Shown here one piece after another: positions 10,808 to 21,661 of a stretch of DNA of 64,000 nt; positions within the stretch are counted from its first letter, which is position 1, and the number at the start of each line of letters is the position of its first letter. Origin of the DNA: Arthrinium phaeospermum. Lineage: Eukaryota > Ascomycota > Sordariomycetes > Amphisphaeriales > Apiosporaceae. The stretch is taken from NCBI GenBank assembly GCA_006503535.1, contig QYRS01000009.1:2604001-2668000 (forward strand), in the 5' to 3' direction. Both the position numbers and the translations under genes were made by a program. Under the pieces are notes generated by a model. The model searched no databases. It was not told the DNA's origin and saw nothing but the letters and a program-made list of their open reading frames with translations.

Positions 10808-12403
10808 TCAGACATTCTTACTGACTTTAGAACGTTTGGGGGCGGCACCAGAGCCGTGGGCACCATCCTCGTCAGTCGGTCGGTTCCTCTTCGACCTTCT
10901 CCGCTGATGGCCTTCCGGACCAGCATTTCCGGTGTCAAGTAGTGGAGGCGGCTGTAGAGCCAATGTCTTACCCGTAGGTCCTCCTTGGTCTTTGCCAACA
11001 CTCACTTCGACAGATAGGATTGGCTCCGGGGTTGGGGTGGCAACAAACCTCTCGTCCGCCGAAGATGGATTCGGCGACGGAGGTGCCTGGGTGGTCCCGT
11101 CGGGTAGGACCGCTCCAGATACTGCCAAAAAGAAGGCTTCCGCGGCCGGAGGCTTCACACTTCGACTCCTTATGCCTTTTAGTCTGTTGGTGAATATTCG
11201 GGCCGCCGGCTGCACGGTCATCATATCCTTCCAACTTGCCATGTTTATTCCTTCCCAGGAAACCGTTTTCGCTTTGATTGCCTCGCTCTCGATGAGTTGC
11301 TTCATGTTTCGGGCAATATCTTTGACGATGCCATCCGTGATTGCACAGTTGAAATTGAACCGTAGGAGCAGGTCCTGGCTGCTTTCCTCTGTCGGATAGT
11401 CTTCTTCGTCTGCTGGGGAGGCCTCACCCACTCCCTCCTTTGACTCTTGGGTCAGTGGAGCAATCATGATCTTCCGTGGCGTGCGATGTTGCCTTTCTGA
11501 CAGCCTGGGCACCTGGTCTTTCGGGAAGTTCGGTGCGTCATGAGTAATAGACTGAAGCAGCGCTTGAGTGCTAAAGCAGGTGTGCTTCTCAACAAGATCA
11601 TTCAACGACCATATGAGCGCACTGGTGAATGAGTTAAGGCCTGGTTTCTTCGTAGTTGACTTGGCCGATGTTGCTGCAAGGTATTCAAACGCACGATCTT
11701 TGGGTCCCCTGCCGCTGAGCCCAACCTCCCCCGCGTCGCAGCAGTCAAATATGACAAGGACGTCCGCGCTTGTCTTCTTGATGTTGTGCTCTGCTGAGGT
11801 CCAGAGGATTTCAACCAGATCAGTGTTGCTTTCGCCTCGTAGTGCGGACGACCTGCTTTCAGAAAGTCAGGATTGCGGTCAATCATATGGTGAGACTATG
11901 CGTACGGTGATAGGCTCAATTCTCCACGGTCCTTGCCAGATCTGCCATGCCCAGCATAATATATGATCAATAGCGTATTCGGGTCGTCATTATCATGGAC
12001 GAACTGGGCAAGATGGAGGTTGACTTGAACTTGAGGCGATTTTGGACCCTTTGTCAGAATTGATCTGGTTGTTTCAAAGTTGAACGTCTCCTTAAAGAGG
12101 TTCTCAAGATTGGTGACCTTGGACCGTCAGCTACAATTCGGGTTCATAGAATTTGCCTGAACATACCTCCTGATCTGTTTTAAGATCATCGATCTTTTTA
12201 TGCCAGGACAGCAGGAGAACAGATACTCGATTGTGAGGTCTGGATTCGACCTTGAGGCCTTCCATCCCACTGTCGAATACGGCCTTGAGTTTGGAATCGT
12301 GCGTTTCGTCTTCATCTTGATAACCTCGGCGCTGTGACTCATGCCGCCCGAAAGATGGAGGGGCACCGTTGGACAAGATGTGGTCTCCAGTAGGCGATGT
12401 CAT
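10808..12403 (-). CDS. Caspase-like (peptidase C14) domain protein
   Basis: Exons 12403-12167, 12117-11906 and 11852-10808 give 497 residues. The introns have CTGAC-type branch sequences; splicing was set by phase and by reconstruction of the caspase core. Beta strand plus YYAGHG (132-137, catalytic His136) and FDCCDAG (185-191, catalytic Cys probably 188) are the paired His/Cys motifs of clan CD peptidases. The spacing and the EVxxLxxLF segment before them match the short fungal caspase-domain proteins rather than classic metacaspases, which carry a proline-rich N-terminus. The rest is a long variable tail (about 260-497) ending in Lys/Arg clusters that look like a nuclear signal. Probable cysteine peptidase with a role in regulated death or signalling; substrate unknown. 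An extra upstream exon in 12404-12530 cannot be excluded. Confidence 0.82.
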
Positions 12404-13121
12404 TCTGCCAATGACCCTTGAAGCTAGGATTGATTGGGATTCCTTTCTTTCTCGTTCCAGGAACAGATGCGAGTGGTCCAGTCTTAGCGGTCTTATAAGT
12501 GAGGCAGCAGATAGGAATCTTCTTATAGCCTATGGTGGAACAGTCAGTCACCTGCTTCCCCATAATTAGTTGTGTGCCTCGGAAACGGCGCAGCAAGGCT
12601 CCTCGAAGGGGGAATTTCCACATCCGCGGGATTTCGGTGAAGAATGCAGCTATGGCGGTGGCTTGTCAGAACCATTGGCCCATCCTGCATGGTGGCTGAT
12701 GAAGTCTTCCAATGAGGGTCACGCCAGCGTACAGCTGGCAACTATGGCTGAGACAAGCGCGTCTCGGAGCCTCTCACCCCACTTTGTTTACCGTTTTAAA
12801 AACTGCCTTGGCCCAGGCTCTTCTGCCAGGCTTTCTTCTTAGGCACTCTTTCCAATGTGTCTCATCCGACAGCTACTATCGATCCATCCTGCCGCTCAAT
12901 CAATAACCGGTCGAATCAATGTCGGGAATGCAAAGTCCTTCTGCGCAGGTGCGGTTATAGTTTTACACATACTTCAGCCTGGGATGCTTTCGTGTCAACT
13001 TGCTGATACCATGTAGCGTCCTCGGACCCCCGAAGATAGATCTCATGTGGTGAAATCGAAAAAGCCGCAAGATGTAGGTTTGATTCTCAAAAGGCTGTTT
13101 GTTACCTTGCGAAGCTCTAAC
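12404..13121. other. Divergent promoter between caspase-like gene and small protein
   Basis: The 718 bases separate the caspase-like gene (-) and the 67-residue protein (+). A minus-strand frame stays open for about 120 bases upstream of the chosen caspase start and could be 5' leader or exon. Nothing else is supported. Confidence 0.4.
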
Positions 13122-13325
13122 ATGTCTTCACAGTCAGGGGCGAAATACGAAGCCGGCCAGGGTGTCTGGTTCAGACCTTCCATGACCGAATCAGCTGGCA
13201 GTTTTCAAATTGCAGATGTTAAGAAGGAGAACGGGAAGTTTGTGTACCAAATCAGGGGAGGCGACGGCATACTGTACAATAACGGGGAATGGGTTTCCCA
13301 AGACAAACTGACCGAATCAGACTGA
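13122..13325 (+). CDS. Small conserved-looking protein, 67 residues
   Basis: ATG at 13122 (an earlier in-frame ATG at 13047 gives an unlikely leader). The product looks like a single small beta-barrel. A GVWFRP segment, a GSFQIADVKKENGKFVYQI stretch and a closing GEWVSQDKL motif alternate hydrophobic and charged residues as in Tudor/SH3-like folds; this is inference from pattern only. Similar small proteins occur as stand-alone genes in ascomycetes. It lies between the caspase-like gene (opposite strand) and the DUF6594 gene (same strand, 233 bases downstream), so it may share regulation with either. Function unknown. Confidence 0.6.
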   Translation: MSSQSGAKYEAGQGVWFRPSMTESAGSFQIADVKKENGKFVYQIRGGDGILYNNGEWVSQDKLTESD

Positions 13326-13558
13326 GGGGTTCTATGATTTGATTCGTCAAAATACCAGCCTCTCTGGGTCAGCCAAGTCGCCCCTTGTACTCGGGTGATG
13401 TCAGCACAGCCTGCTTCTGGTGTGCCCCACCCGGATTATAAAGAAGAAGAATACCTTAGTTCTCCTCGAGGTCTAACTTACTTTCGCTTGTATACCTTCT
13501 GTGCTGTTCATCAATTCGACCCCACATCGTCAATGCGCTTCGTCTTTGCCCTGTCACC

Positions 13559-14934
13559 ATGGCTTTACCTATCTCTAGTTCCTCAGACGTAGAGAAGGGC
13601 CTTCCAAGTACACGACACAATACATTAGCATCAGAGGCTACTCTCGAAACAGGTTCGCAAACTGTTGCCACAAAAGGTACACCAGTCTGGTGTCCCAATT
13701 GGTGGCTGCGATTAAAAGATCATGAAGCCCCTGACCCAACACGGGATCCCCTTCAGAGAAAATGTACGTGAGCATGTCTTTCAGAGTGCTTTCGTTTCGT
13801 GTCTAATGGTGATTACATGTGCCTCAGTGAGCTGCACGGAGAGAAGCTATCGAACGGTAGCAACTTTCCTTGATAGCGATGAGAACTTCATGATCTACCG
13901 GCGATTTGGGTACCTACACGCGCGCATGCTACTGAGGCTGCAGGACAAGCTGAGGACGCTAGAAAACCTGCTGGACCAGAGCGACGACGAGGATTCTGGA
14001 CACGAAACAAACCAACGGCTTCTCATGTCTAGGGACAGCGATGAAGCAGCCTGCAAGAAATTGACAAAGAACGTGCCAACAGCCTTGACGCGGACCAAGA
14101 TTCTGGACGAGATCGAGGTAGTGTTGGGAAAGTACAGTATGTGCGATGTCGAGATGGCAACCTGGGATCAAGATGCTGATGAGGTTCCAGATGATTGGCT
14201 TCTAAAAGCAAAGCAGATGGTATCCCTGAACAAACCAGCTGACAGGGACTACCAAAGCGTCGAAGCACACTTGTTCAGCAAAAAGCCATTAGTGGATGAG
14301 GAGTATAGTTTCATCTATCAGAAAGAAGACCTGATAACCCTGAGAGACGGGAGAGAGATGGCAATCTTGGACTCCTTTACTGAGAAGATGCTTCGGGCTT
14401 TCCACTGCCCTATGTTGCAGGTTGGTCTACCCGTGCTTTTGGTTATGTATTTCATATCGTGAATCATCACTGACTCTCTCGGTCCACAGAAGATATTCTG
14501 CACCGAGGTATTTCAGTATCCGGCTGCACAAGCGTACCTAGAGATTCTAATTCAAGAGCCGTACAGCGCGAACTGGAGAAGACAGACGACCCCGACGTGC
14601 ATTACTACAGCAAGAGCCGCAAAGACTACTTCAATACCGCCATCTTGTGCCTCGTGCTACTAAGCCTCCTCGTCCTGCCCATTTTCGTTCTATACAAGCT
14701 CCTAAACGACAATCCGGACGAGAAGTCGTACACAGTGAGCATTGGGGTCCTGCTCGTATTCGTCCTAGTGTTCTCGGCCGTGCTTTCGCTCTTCACCAAA
14801 GCCAAGCGTCATGAAATATTCGCGGCGGCAGCAGGGTGGGTCCTCTAACTACCAACACGACATCATAGGCTACGAAACTGACTTATCATAGATACGCAGC
14901 GGTACTGGTGGTATTCTTCGGTAACATCTCATAG
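13559..14934 (+). CDS. DUF6594-type fungal membrane protein
   Basis: Five exons: 13559-13763, 13828-14420, 14490-14507 (only 18 bases), 14567-14835 and 14892-14934. They sum to 375 residues in one frame. The N-terminal 75 residues are polar. The core has the family pattern: an FMIYRRFGYLHAR segment, then LLRLQDKLRTLENLLDQ and a helical region of about 180 residues. The C-terminal third has three hydrophobic helices, the last ending YAAVLVVFFGN, also typical. The 18-base exon is supported by phase at both sides and by a CTAAT branch site in the following 59-base intron. DUF6594 proteins are common fungal proteins of unknown role, often expanded, predicted to sit in a membrane by the C-terminal helices. 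Confidence 0.8.
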
Positions 14935-15239
14935 ACAAGGAGACAAGGGGGCAAGGAATAAGCAACAAAAGCGATGTTCCCGTGGGCGGTCGAAGTCTCT
15001 TCTTTTTCCATCAGGTATCCCGGATCAAAGGTTGGTTTTTCTTATCGCTGTACAAATATCTGGGTAAATGGGCTGGCGTTTTTTCCCTGAATCATCTGTC
15101 GAGCCTTCTCGGCAGTACTTATTAGACTAATATTATGGCAACATCTCGGATTATATCTAACAACCAATATATCCCGGTCCCTTTGTCTCCTAGCATTTAC
15201 CAACAGCTGCATCTGTTGACTGAGCTCCCTATATGGTTT
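14935..15239. other. Intergenic, 3' flank of the DUF6594 gene
   Basis: No coding frame is supported. It ends in the left copy of the transposon target-site duplication, TATGGTTT at 15232-15239. Confidence 0.5.
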
Positions 15240-15287
15240 GAGATGTTATATACCTACCGTGTCTGACAGCCCTTATACCTACCGTGG
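15240..15287 (+). repeat. Left terminal inverted repeat
   Basis: 48 bases, matching the right repeat at 47 positions. Within it the motif TATACCTACCGTG occurs twice in near-identical form, so the repeat is itself partly duplicated, a possible transposase-binding arrangement. Confidence 0.85.
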
Positions 15288-15458
15288 ACCGTCAGCACCT
15301 GTAAGCACCTGTGAGGCACGGACTTTACGCCATACCTATTTTAGGTGCGTACTTGAAGATTTGGGGTACTTCAGGCTTGCCGGCGCTGACAACCGCCTCA
15401 AATATTATGAGGCCCGTTACATCCGTATCGACCGGTATGATGCATCATATCGGCTGGT

Positions 15459-15525
15459 GTTGATGCCGGTGTTGATGCCCCTGTTGATGCCGGTGTTGAT
15501 ACCGGTGTTGATGCCGGTGTTGATG
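15459..15525. repeat. 12-base minisatellite inside the MITE
   Basis: About 5.6 tandem copies of GTTGATGCCGGT with single-base variants (one copy ends CCCCT, one has ATA for ATG). It sits in the centre of the element. Confidence 0.85.
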
Positions 15526-15683
15526 TATCCTATCGGCCAATATTAATATACCGTATCGGCAGGGCCGTAGACGTTGGGTGTTGATGCACCACATCGGCTG
15601 GCGTTGGTGCGCCAGCGTAGGCCGGTGATTGATACCCAAAAACAGGTATAGCGTGAGTCCGTGTATTATCAGCTGCTAACGGG

Positions 15684-15731
15684 CCACGGTAGGTATAAGG
15701 GCTGTCAGACACGGTAGGTATATAATATCTC
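15684..15731 (-). repeat. Right terminal inverted repeat
   Basis: Reverse complement of the left repeat with one mismatch at the sixth base from the end. It is followed directly by the second copy of TATGGTTT. Confidence 0.85.
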
Positions 15732-15789
15732 TATGGTTTAGGTTCAAGTACACATTTGTGAAATATAAGGACCGCCGTACAGTAGCATG

Positions 15790-18700
15790 CTATGCCCTCT
15801 TGAAAGTAGTCCCCTTCGACACGCGGAACATCCAGTAAAAAACGAACGTCAAAGCCACGTTGGTCACAATGTAGGCCCAAAGCAAGCCAAAGTTGCGCCA
15901 GGCGTCGGCGTAAAAGATCTGGAATCCGGCAAGGTAGTCGTCCGTGGTAGCAATGGGACAATACGCGCAGAGCCCGCCACTGTCCGCCTCGGGGTCGCCC
16001 CCGACGATGGCCCCGCCGTTCCGGCCCACGAAGGGCCCGAGGAATTCGGCACAGCTCTGGTTCTTGGGGCCCTCGGAGGGGAGCTGCATGCGGAGGACCT
16101 CGTCCGCAGCGCAGACGACGGGCCTGCCCGCCAGCGAGGCCGACATGACACCGCCGATCAGGTAGCTGACGGGCGAGACGCGGTACATGAACGTCCAAAA
16201 GGCGGGGATGTCGGCGGGCCGCACCGCGACGCCCGAGAAGGAGATGCAGAGCAGCCAGAGCAGCGTGGCCAGCACGCCGGCCGTCTCGGCCGTCTCGACC
16301 CAGGCGATGCAGAAGTGCGAGAAGGTGCTGGTGAAGAGCAGGTACTGCAGCAGGAACAGGAACACCTGCCCCCCGCGCGCGGCGGCGTCGGCGGCCGAGG
16401 TCGTCGCGTTCTGGGAGGCGAAGCCGACGGGGTAGTACCAGCAGAGGTGGGCGAGGGCGGCCATGAGGCAGTTGTAGAAGGCTTCGACGAGGATGTTGGA
16501 TAGCAGGAAGGCTGTCCACCGGTACATCTTGGACGGGCGCTCCCGGGCCTCGTAAAGGGCCCGCAGCGGCACAAACGTCGGCATGATCTGCTCGTTGAGG
16601 TTGCCGAACAGCACGAAGAACATGTAGATGGCGTAGAGCTGGTTCTGCAACCCCTGGAGGCTGTTCTGGGCGCTGAAGCTGAAGCCGATGTAGAGTGACT
16701 GCGGGTTACGAGTGTCAGCAACTGCGCCGCTGAAACATAATTCGATGCAAGAAGCTTCAACATACCGAAATGCCGACCATGAGGGTCTTGGACCAGAGAT
16801 ACGTAGGCGACCGCCAGTAATGCTTGGCGGTGCGCAGCAGCACCTGCTGGAACTGCGACCAGAACGAGGTCACGAACTCTTGGCGGAGCGATGGGTCGCT
16901 TTCCGTTTCTGACGCGGCAGAGGAGCCGTGCCTCAGGCGCGACAGCTCCGACTTGACCGCCTGGTACTCGGGGGACGCCCGCCAAGTTGCGAACCAGTCG
17001 ATGCCTTTGGTACCATCGGAGGGTGTCTGGATAACCTCCAGCATCCATTCCGCGGGGTTGGCAGCGGCAGGGCATTTCGGGGCCCCGTTCCGCTCGAGGT
17101 AGTCAATCAGCGTTCGGCTCTCGTCGCCCAGATCTGTGGAATGCCCTGGTTAGCATAATTGTATGGAGGATATATAGCCTGGGCAAGACAGGCGCCACTT
17201 GGTTTCTCACCTCCAAAGTACGCCGTCCTCCCCCCGGCAGAGAGCAGCAGCAACCGGTCGAACCGCTGAAAGAGCATGGCCGACGGCTGGTGGATGGTGC
17301 AGAGGACGGCCAGCCCGCCGCGCGTGAGCCTCTCGATGAGGTCGCAGACGGCCCACGACGTCTGCGCGTCGAGCCCCGACGTGGGCTCATCCAGAAAAAC
17401 GAGCAGCTCGGGCCGGGCGGCCAGCTCGACCCCGATGGTCAGCCGCTTGCGCTGCTCCACGTTGAGCCCCCCGCCCTCCCCGGGCACGCCCCCCACGACG
17501 GCGCCGGCGAACTCGCGCATGCCGAGCGTGTCGATGACCTCGTCGACGTAGGCCAGCTTGGCGGCCCGGGGGACGGACGGCGGCTGCCGCAGCAGGGCGC
17601 TGAACTCGAGAGCCTCCCGCACCGTCGCCGTCGCCAGGTGCAGGTCTTGCTGCTGGATGTAGCCGACGCGGTGCGGGAACGAGGCGTCGGTCGGGGCGCC
17701 GTCGATGAGGGTGGCGCCGCTCACCACGCCCACGGTCACGCGCGTGGCCAGGACGTCGAGGAGCGTCGTCTTGCCGGCGCCGGAGACGCCCTGTGCTCGT
17801 TAGCGTTGCTCTTCTAAGGCGCAACAGTTGAAGGGGGCAAGAAAAATAAGCACAATCCAGCTGCCATGGAATCTTACCATGAGAGCAGTCGATTTTCCCG
17901 GCTTCACCCAGCCGTCGACATGATCCAGGAGTCGGCGCTCCAGGCCGCCTTTGACTTTGACGTCGTAGCAGAGATCCTCCCAGTGGAAGACGGAGGTGCC
18001 TTTTGATGCCAGAGCTCCTGACTCTTTGGACGACACGCTCTGGCTCTGGATCTGTGCCACGTCCGGGGTCGACAAGCTGCTGCTAGAGGACTCTTCTTCA
18101 TCCTCGGCGTGCCGACCCTCAGGGCCTTTGGTTGGCCGGTGCGGCACTGCGCCCCTTCGGAAGACGAGGAACTCCCCTCGGCTCTTGGGCGGAGTCGAGA
18201 GCTCGGCGGCGGCAATGTAAGCGCCAAAGAGTATGACCAAGTATGCCGCCAGTATCCCCACGTTTCTGTTCGAGAGTGGTCAGCAATAGAGATCCATTAC
18301 GGTTGCTTATTACGATACTGACCTCCATTTATTTTCATTCCGATACCCAAACGACAGCCCAATGTAATCATCCCCACTAACAGTGTCCTCGCCCGCCCGC
18401 GCCCCCACCACGGCGCAGACCCGCGACCCCGCCCCCAGCCCCTCGTAGCCGGGGCCCCGCGGCACCATGCCCGAGACACAGGGGAAGGCGCGGCCGCCGA
18501 ACTCGTTGGCCAGGAGGGCCTCGAAGGCGTAGGCCAGCGGGTTGACGCGGTACATCCACGCGGACCAGCCGGGCAGGTAGGCCGGCGGGATGCAGAAGCC
18601 CGCGTACATCATGAGGCCGAGGCTGAGCAGGGCGCTGGGCACCATGGCCTGCGCCGGCGTGCGCGTCAGGTAGGCCAGCGTCCGGTACAGGCACGACATG

Positions 18701-20703
18701 ACGAGGGTGGTGAGGTACGTCACCAGCGAGAAAAAGAAGAAGCTGCCCGTACCGTCGTCCTGGCGCAGCCCGGTCATGAAGTACACAATCACGTTGAAGA
18801 CGACCATGTTGGCCGTCTTGTAGGGCAGGTCCATGACGTAGCTGGCGATGGCCTGGGTCGAGAGGCTGTAGAAGGCGTACTTGTGCTGCTTCTCGACGAC
18901 CGGGCGTTCGGCGTAGACGGTGAGGACCTCCAGCTGGCTGGCGAAGGCGTTGAAGAGCAGAGAGAAGAAGATGATGCCGCCCCGGTAGTAAAAGGTCGAC
19001 GTGTCTGCCTTGAGCTGGTAGAACATGCTCCCCAGCATGAGCGCCATGATGATCTGGAACGCCAGCGAGGCGATGGTGTAGGCCGGGTCGGCCAGGAGCC
19101 GCCGCCAGCCGCGCCAGAGATTCAGCGAGACTTGGGCGGCGTAGGAGATGTTGTATGGCGACCGCGCCGGCTGGCTCTTGGCCTGCTCGGCGTGTCGTGA
19201 CTCCTTGAACTCGGCCAGTCTCTCGTCCGCGGGATGTTTCAGTTGGTAGTTGTCCAGCTCGACGAGGAGGGTCTGGCGCTGCCGACTCTCTTGCCATCGC
19301 TTGGCGAACTCGTCGGGGGTGCGAGGGGCGAGGTGCTCGAATCCTGGCCGAACACGACGCTGGTTGGGGCTGGTCATGGATGTTAAGAAGTCCGGCGTGG
19401 TCTCTCGGTCGGGACCTACAAACGAGGACATGTGAGCCATTCAAAAGCCGCATTCAAAAAGGGGTTCGCCATCAGTGCCTCCACTTACAATAGAAACCCA
19501 GCTCCTCGAAATAGGCCTTCGCATCAGCTGTTGGGCCGAAGTAGATCTGCCTCCCTTCATACAGCACCGTCACTCGGTTGAATAACTGAGAATTATTCGT
19601 ACGTTAGTTGTTTATCTCTCGCTAAAGGGATGTTGTCATGTCATTATGCCCACCCACCTCGTAAGCGCTCTGCGGCGCCTGGTAAATCGCCACCGCCGCG
19701 CCGATGCCGAGCAGGTCCGCCTGCCCCCGGAGCGTCTCGCAGAAGCCGACGGCGTTAGCGCTGTCGAGCCCGCGCGTCGAGTTGTCCCAGCACTGCAGCC
19801 GCGCCCCCGCCAGCGCCGCCTCGGCGATGCTCACGCGTTTTCGCTGCCCCCCGCTGATGCCCCGAACTAGGTAGTCGTCGCCCACGCGCGTGTCGGCCGC
19901 GGCAGACGAGAGGCCCAGCACCGCCAGGACCACGTCCCGCCACAGGTCCGCCGTCTGCGCCCGCGTCAGCCCCGGCGGTGGCGTCCGGCCCGACCGCGCC
20001 CGCGCCGCGAAGGTCAGCGTCTCGCGCACCGTCAGGTGCGCCAGGTGGACGTCGCGCTCCGCGTTGTACAGCACGTCGCCCCGGAACCGCGTCCGGACGT
20101 GCTTGGTCCGGATCCCTGCGCATGGTTAGTTTTGAGCCGCTATTGATATCCCCTGGGTGGTTACTCACCTCGGAAGTTCATGTTTGCATCGGGGCTCACG
20201 CGGAGCCCGGCCGTCTCGCCGGCGATGGTCTTGAGCAGGGTGGAGCACCCCGAGCCCGGCGGGCCCAGGACGAGTAGGAGCTCCCCGTCCTCGACGACGC
20301 CCTCGAAGCCGCGCAGGATGGGCGTGTCCTTGGGCCGGCGGCTCACGCCGCCGAGGCGCCGGGCGAACGAAGTGGCCAGGTCCAAGAGCACGCCGCCGGC
20401 GCTCTGCTGGTACTTGGGCGCCGTGCTGCTGCCGATGCCCGAGACGGACAGGTTGCTGAACGCGACGCCGAGCTTGCGATTCTTGGCCGCCCCTCCCGAG
20501 GCGTCGTCGAGGCCCCAGAGGTCGGCGACGGACTGGACCCAGCGCTTGGCGTCGAAGGTCGTCGAGTGCGGGTCCAGGTCGCCCCCCAGGGAAGGTGTGT
20601 ACAGCTTGCGGGCGAGCGACTCGATGTCTGCTTCCGTTGACCTGCGGCGGTCTTCCATCTCTCCTGAGGTGCGGTAACACCTGGATACTTTTTCGTGTTC
20701 CAT
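15790..20703 (-). CDS. PDR-type (ABCG) ABC transporter, full length
   Basis: Eight exons: 20703-20169, 20115-19658, 19585-19489, 19415-18323, 18265-17878, 17790-17211, 17133-16766 and 16698-15790. They join in frame to 1475 residues, the normal size for fungal PDR pumps. The order is NBD1-TMD1-NBD2-TMD2. NBD1 has a GPPGSGCST Walker A (residues 147-155, Cys in place of Lys, as usual in this family) and an [15 protein letters not shown] signature. NBD2 begins with GVSGAGKTT (858-866) and has [15 protein letters not shown] and [13 protein letters not shown]. Each NBD is followed by six membrane helices. Plasma-membrane efflux of hydrophobic toxins, azoles or secondary metabolites is the family role; the substrate is unknown. 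A PDRE-like octamer lies 206 bases upstream. A transposon ends 58 bases past the stop. Confidence 0.96.
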
Positions 20704-21661
20704 CTTTAAATTAAACAGAATGGTTAGTTATCGCATAAAGATTGGGGGTGTTGTCAAGATGATGGAGTAACATCAAACAGGATGTGCTACATTCTACGCA
20801 TCTTATACAAATACAACATCATATTCTTACTATGGGATGAATTCGATCATCTTCAAGTTCAGGCCTATCTGTCTAGGTATCTTGTCTTGACTCTTGAGAG
20901 GATTGCCATCCGCGGATCCCGCCACCGGATTCGGCTGACATAACGCATTGAACGGTCAAATCTACTTCGCTTGCTGGCCCCCAGGTAATTACGACACTAT
21001 ACTAGAGATCACCAATCGCGAGCCTGCTTTATGGTTCTGTCAGCAAAAAGATCCATCCTGGTAATGCATCGGGATCCACTTTCATGACAGTGGATCCAGG
21101 GTCTGGGCCATCATCTCGGGGGATCCTGGCTAGCACAAGTCCAAGGAAACCTGGGGCTTGGAAAATAGGGCTTCATGCAATTCGGTCACCCGCGGACGGA
21201 CGTTGGGGTATTCTCCTCTGATCCACCCCTAACCAGTCTCGCGGGCCGCCTGTTCGGGAGGAAGGAGATGCGGCTATTTACGTCACTTACACCAATAATA
21301 GCAGGACCTGGACGGTACTGTAAGCGCACCGATGTGAGAATGCCTCTCGAACCGTCCATCTTTGGATTCGTAACATTGCAGACAAATGCTACCAAGCAGT
21401 GGCAGAAGCCACTTGTCCTACTCGCTTTGAACCTCCGTTTGATCGATTGTTGCTGTTAGATAACGGAAGTCATGCTTAGAAGATTCAGATGCACGTCGAA
21501 AAGCACGAGGAGGTGTCTTCACCTTTTAACGGTCAAGCTTTTTGACACTAATGTAAATCGATTAGACATGATGCAGGTTTGAAACCGTTCTCTTCTTTGG
21601 TAATCATCTATTAAACCTTGCCCCATCAAGCCACACAGATATCCCGCAATTTGGTAACAGA
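20704..21661. other. Promoter region of the ABC transporter
   Basis: 958 bases with no supported gene, between the ABC transporter start and the 3' end of the ceramidase gene. Two GC-rich palindromic sites with a CCGCGGA core (20909-20916 and near 21187-21194) are the only notable elements. Confidence 0.5.
20909..20916. promoter_or_regulatory. PDRE-like octamer
   Basis: TCCGCGGA is an exact match to the yeast pleiotropic drug response element TCCGYGGA bound by Pdr1/Pdr3-type zinc cluster regulators. It is a perfect palindrome located 206 bases before the ABC transporter start. Filamentous fungi lack direct Pdr1 orthologues, so a related Zn2Cys6 factor would be needed; the link is inference from position and target type. 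Confidence 0.45.

Larger units (their letters stand above)
15240..15731. mobile_element. hAT-like non-autonomous element (MITE), 492 bp
   Basis: Terminal inverted repeats of 48 bases lie at 15240-15287 and 15684-15731 and differ at one position; each starts GAGAT(G/A)TTATATACC. The element is flanked by an exact 8-base duplication, TATGGTTT, at 15232-15239 and 15732-15739. An 8-base duplication is typical of hAT-superfamily insertion. The inverted similarity continues more weakly inwards (about 15310-15345 against 15640-15670). There is no transposase frame, so it must have been moved by a related autonomous copy elsewhere. The centre holds a 12-base minisatellite. The right end lies 58 bases from the stop codon of the ABC transporter gene, so it may lie within or next to that gene's 3' UTR. 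Confidence 0.85.

Noticed and set aside
12404..12530. Possible extra 5' exon of the caspase-like gene
   Set aside because: The frame is open but no clear donor/acceptor pair or domain sequence supports it, so it is left as a possible leader.
15245..15540. Plus-strand frame through the MITE
   Set aside because: It is made of inverted-repeat and minisatellite sequence; no transposase features.
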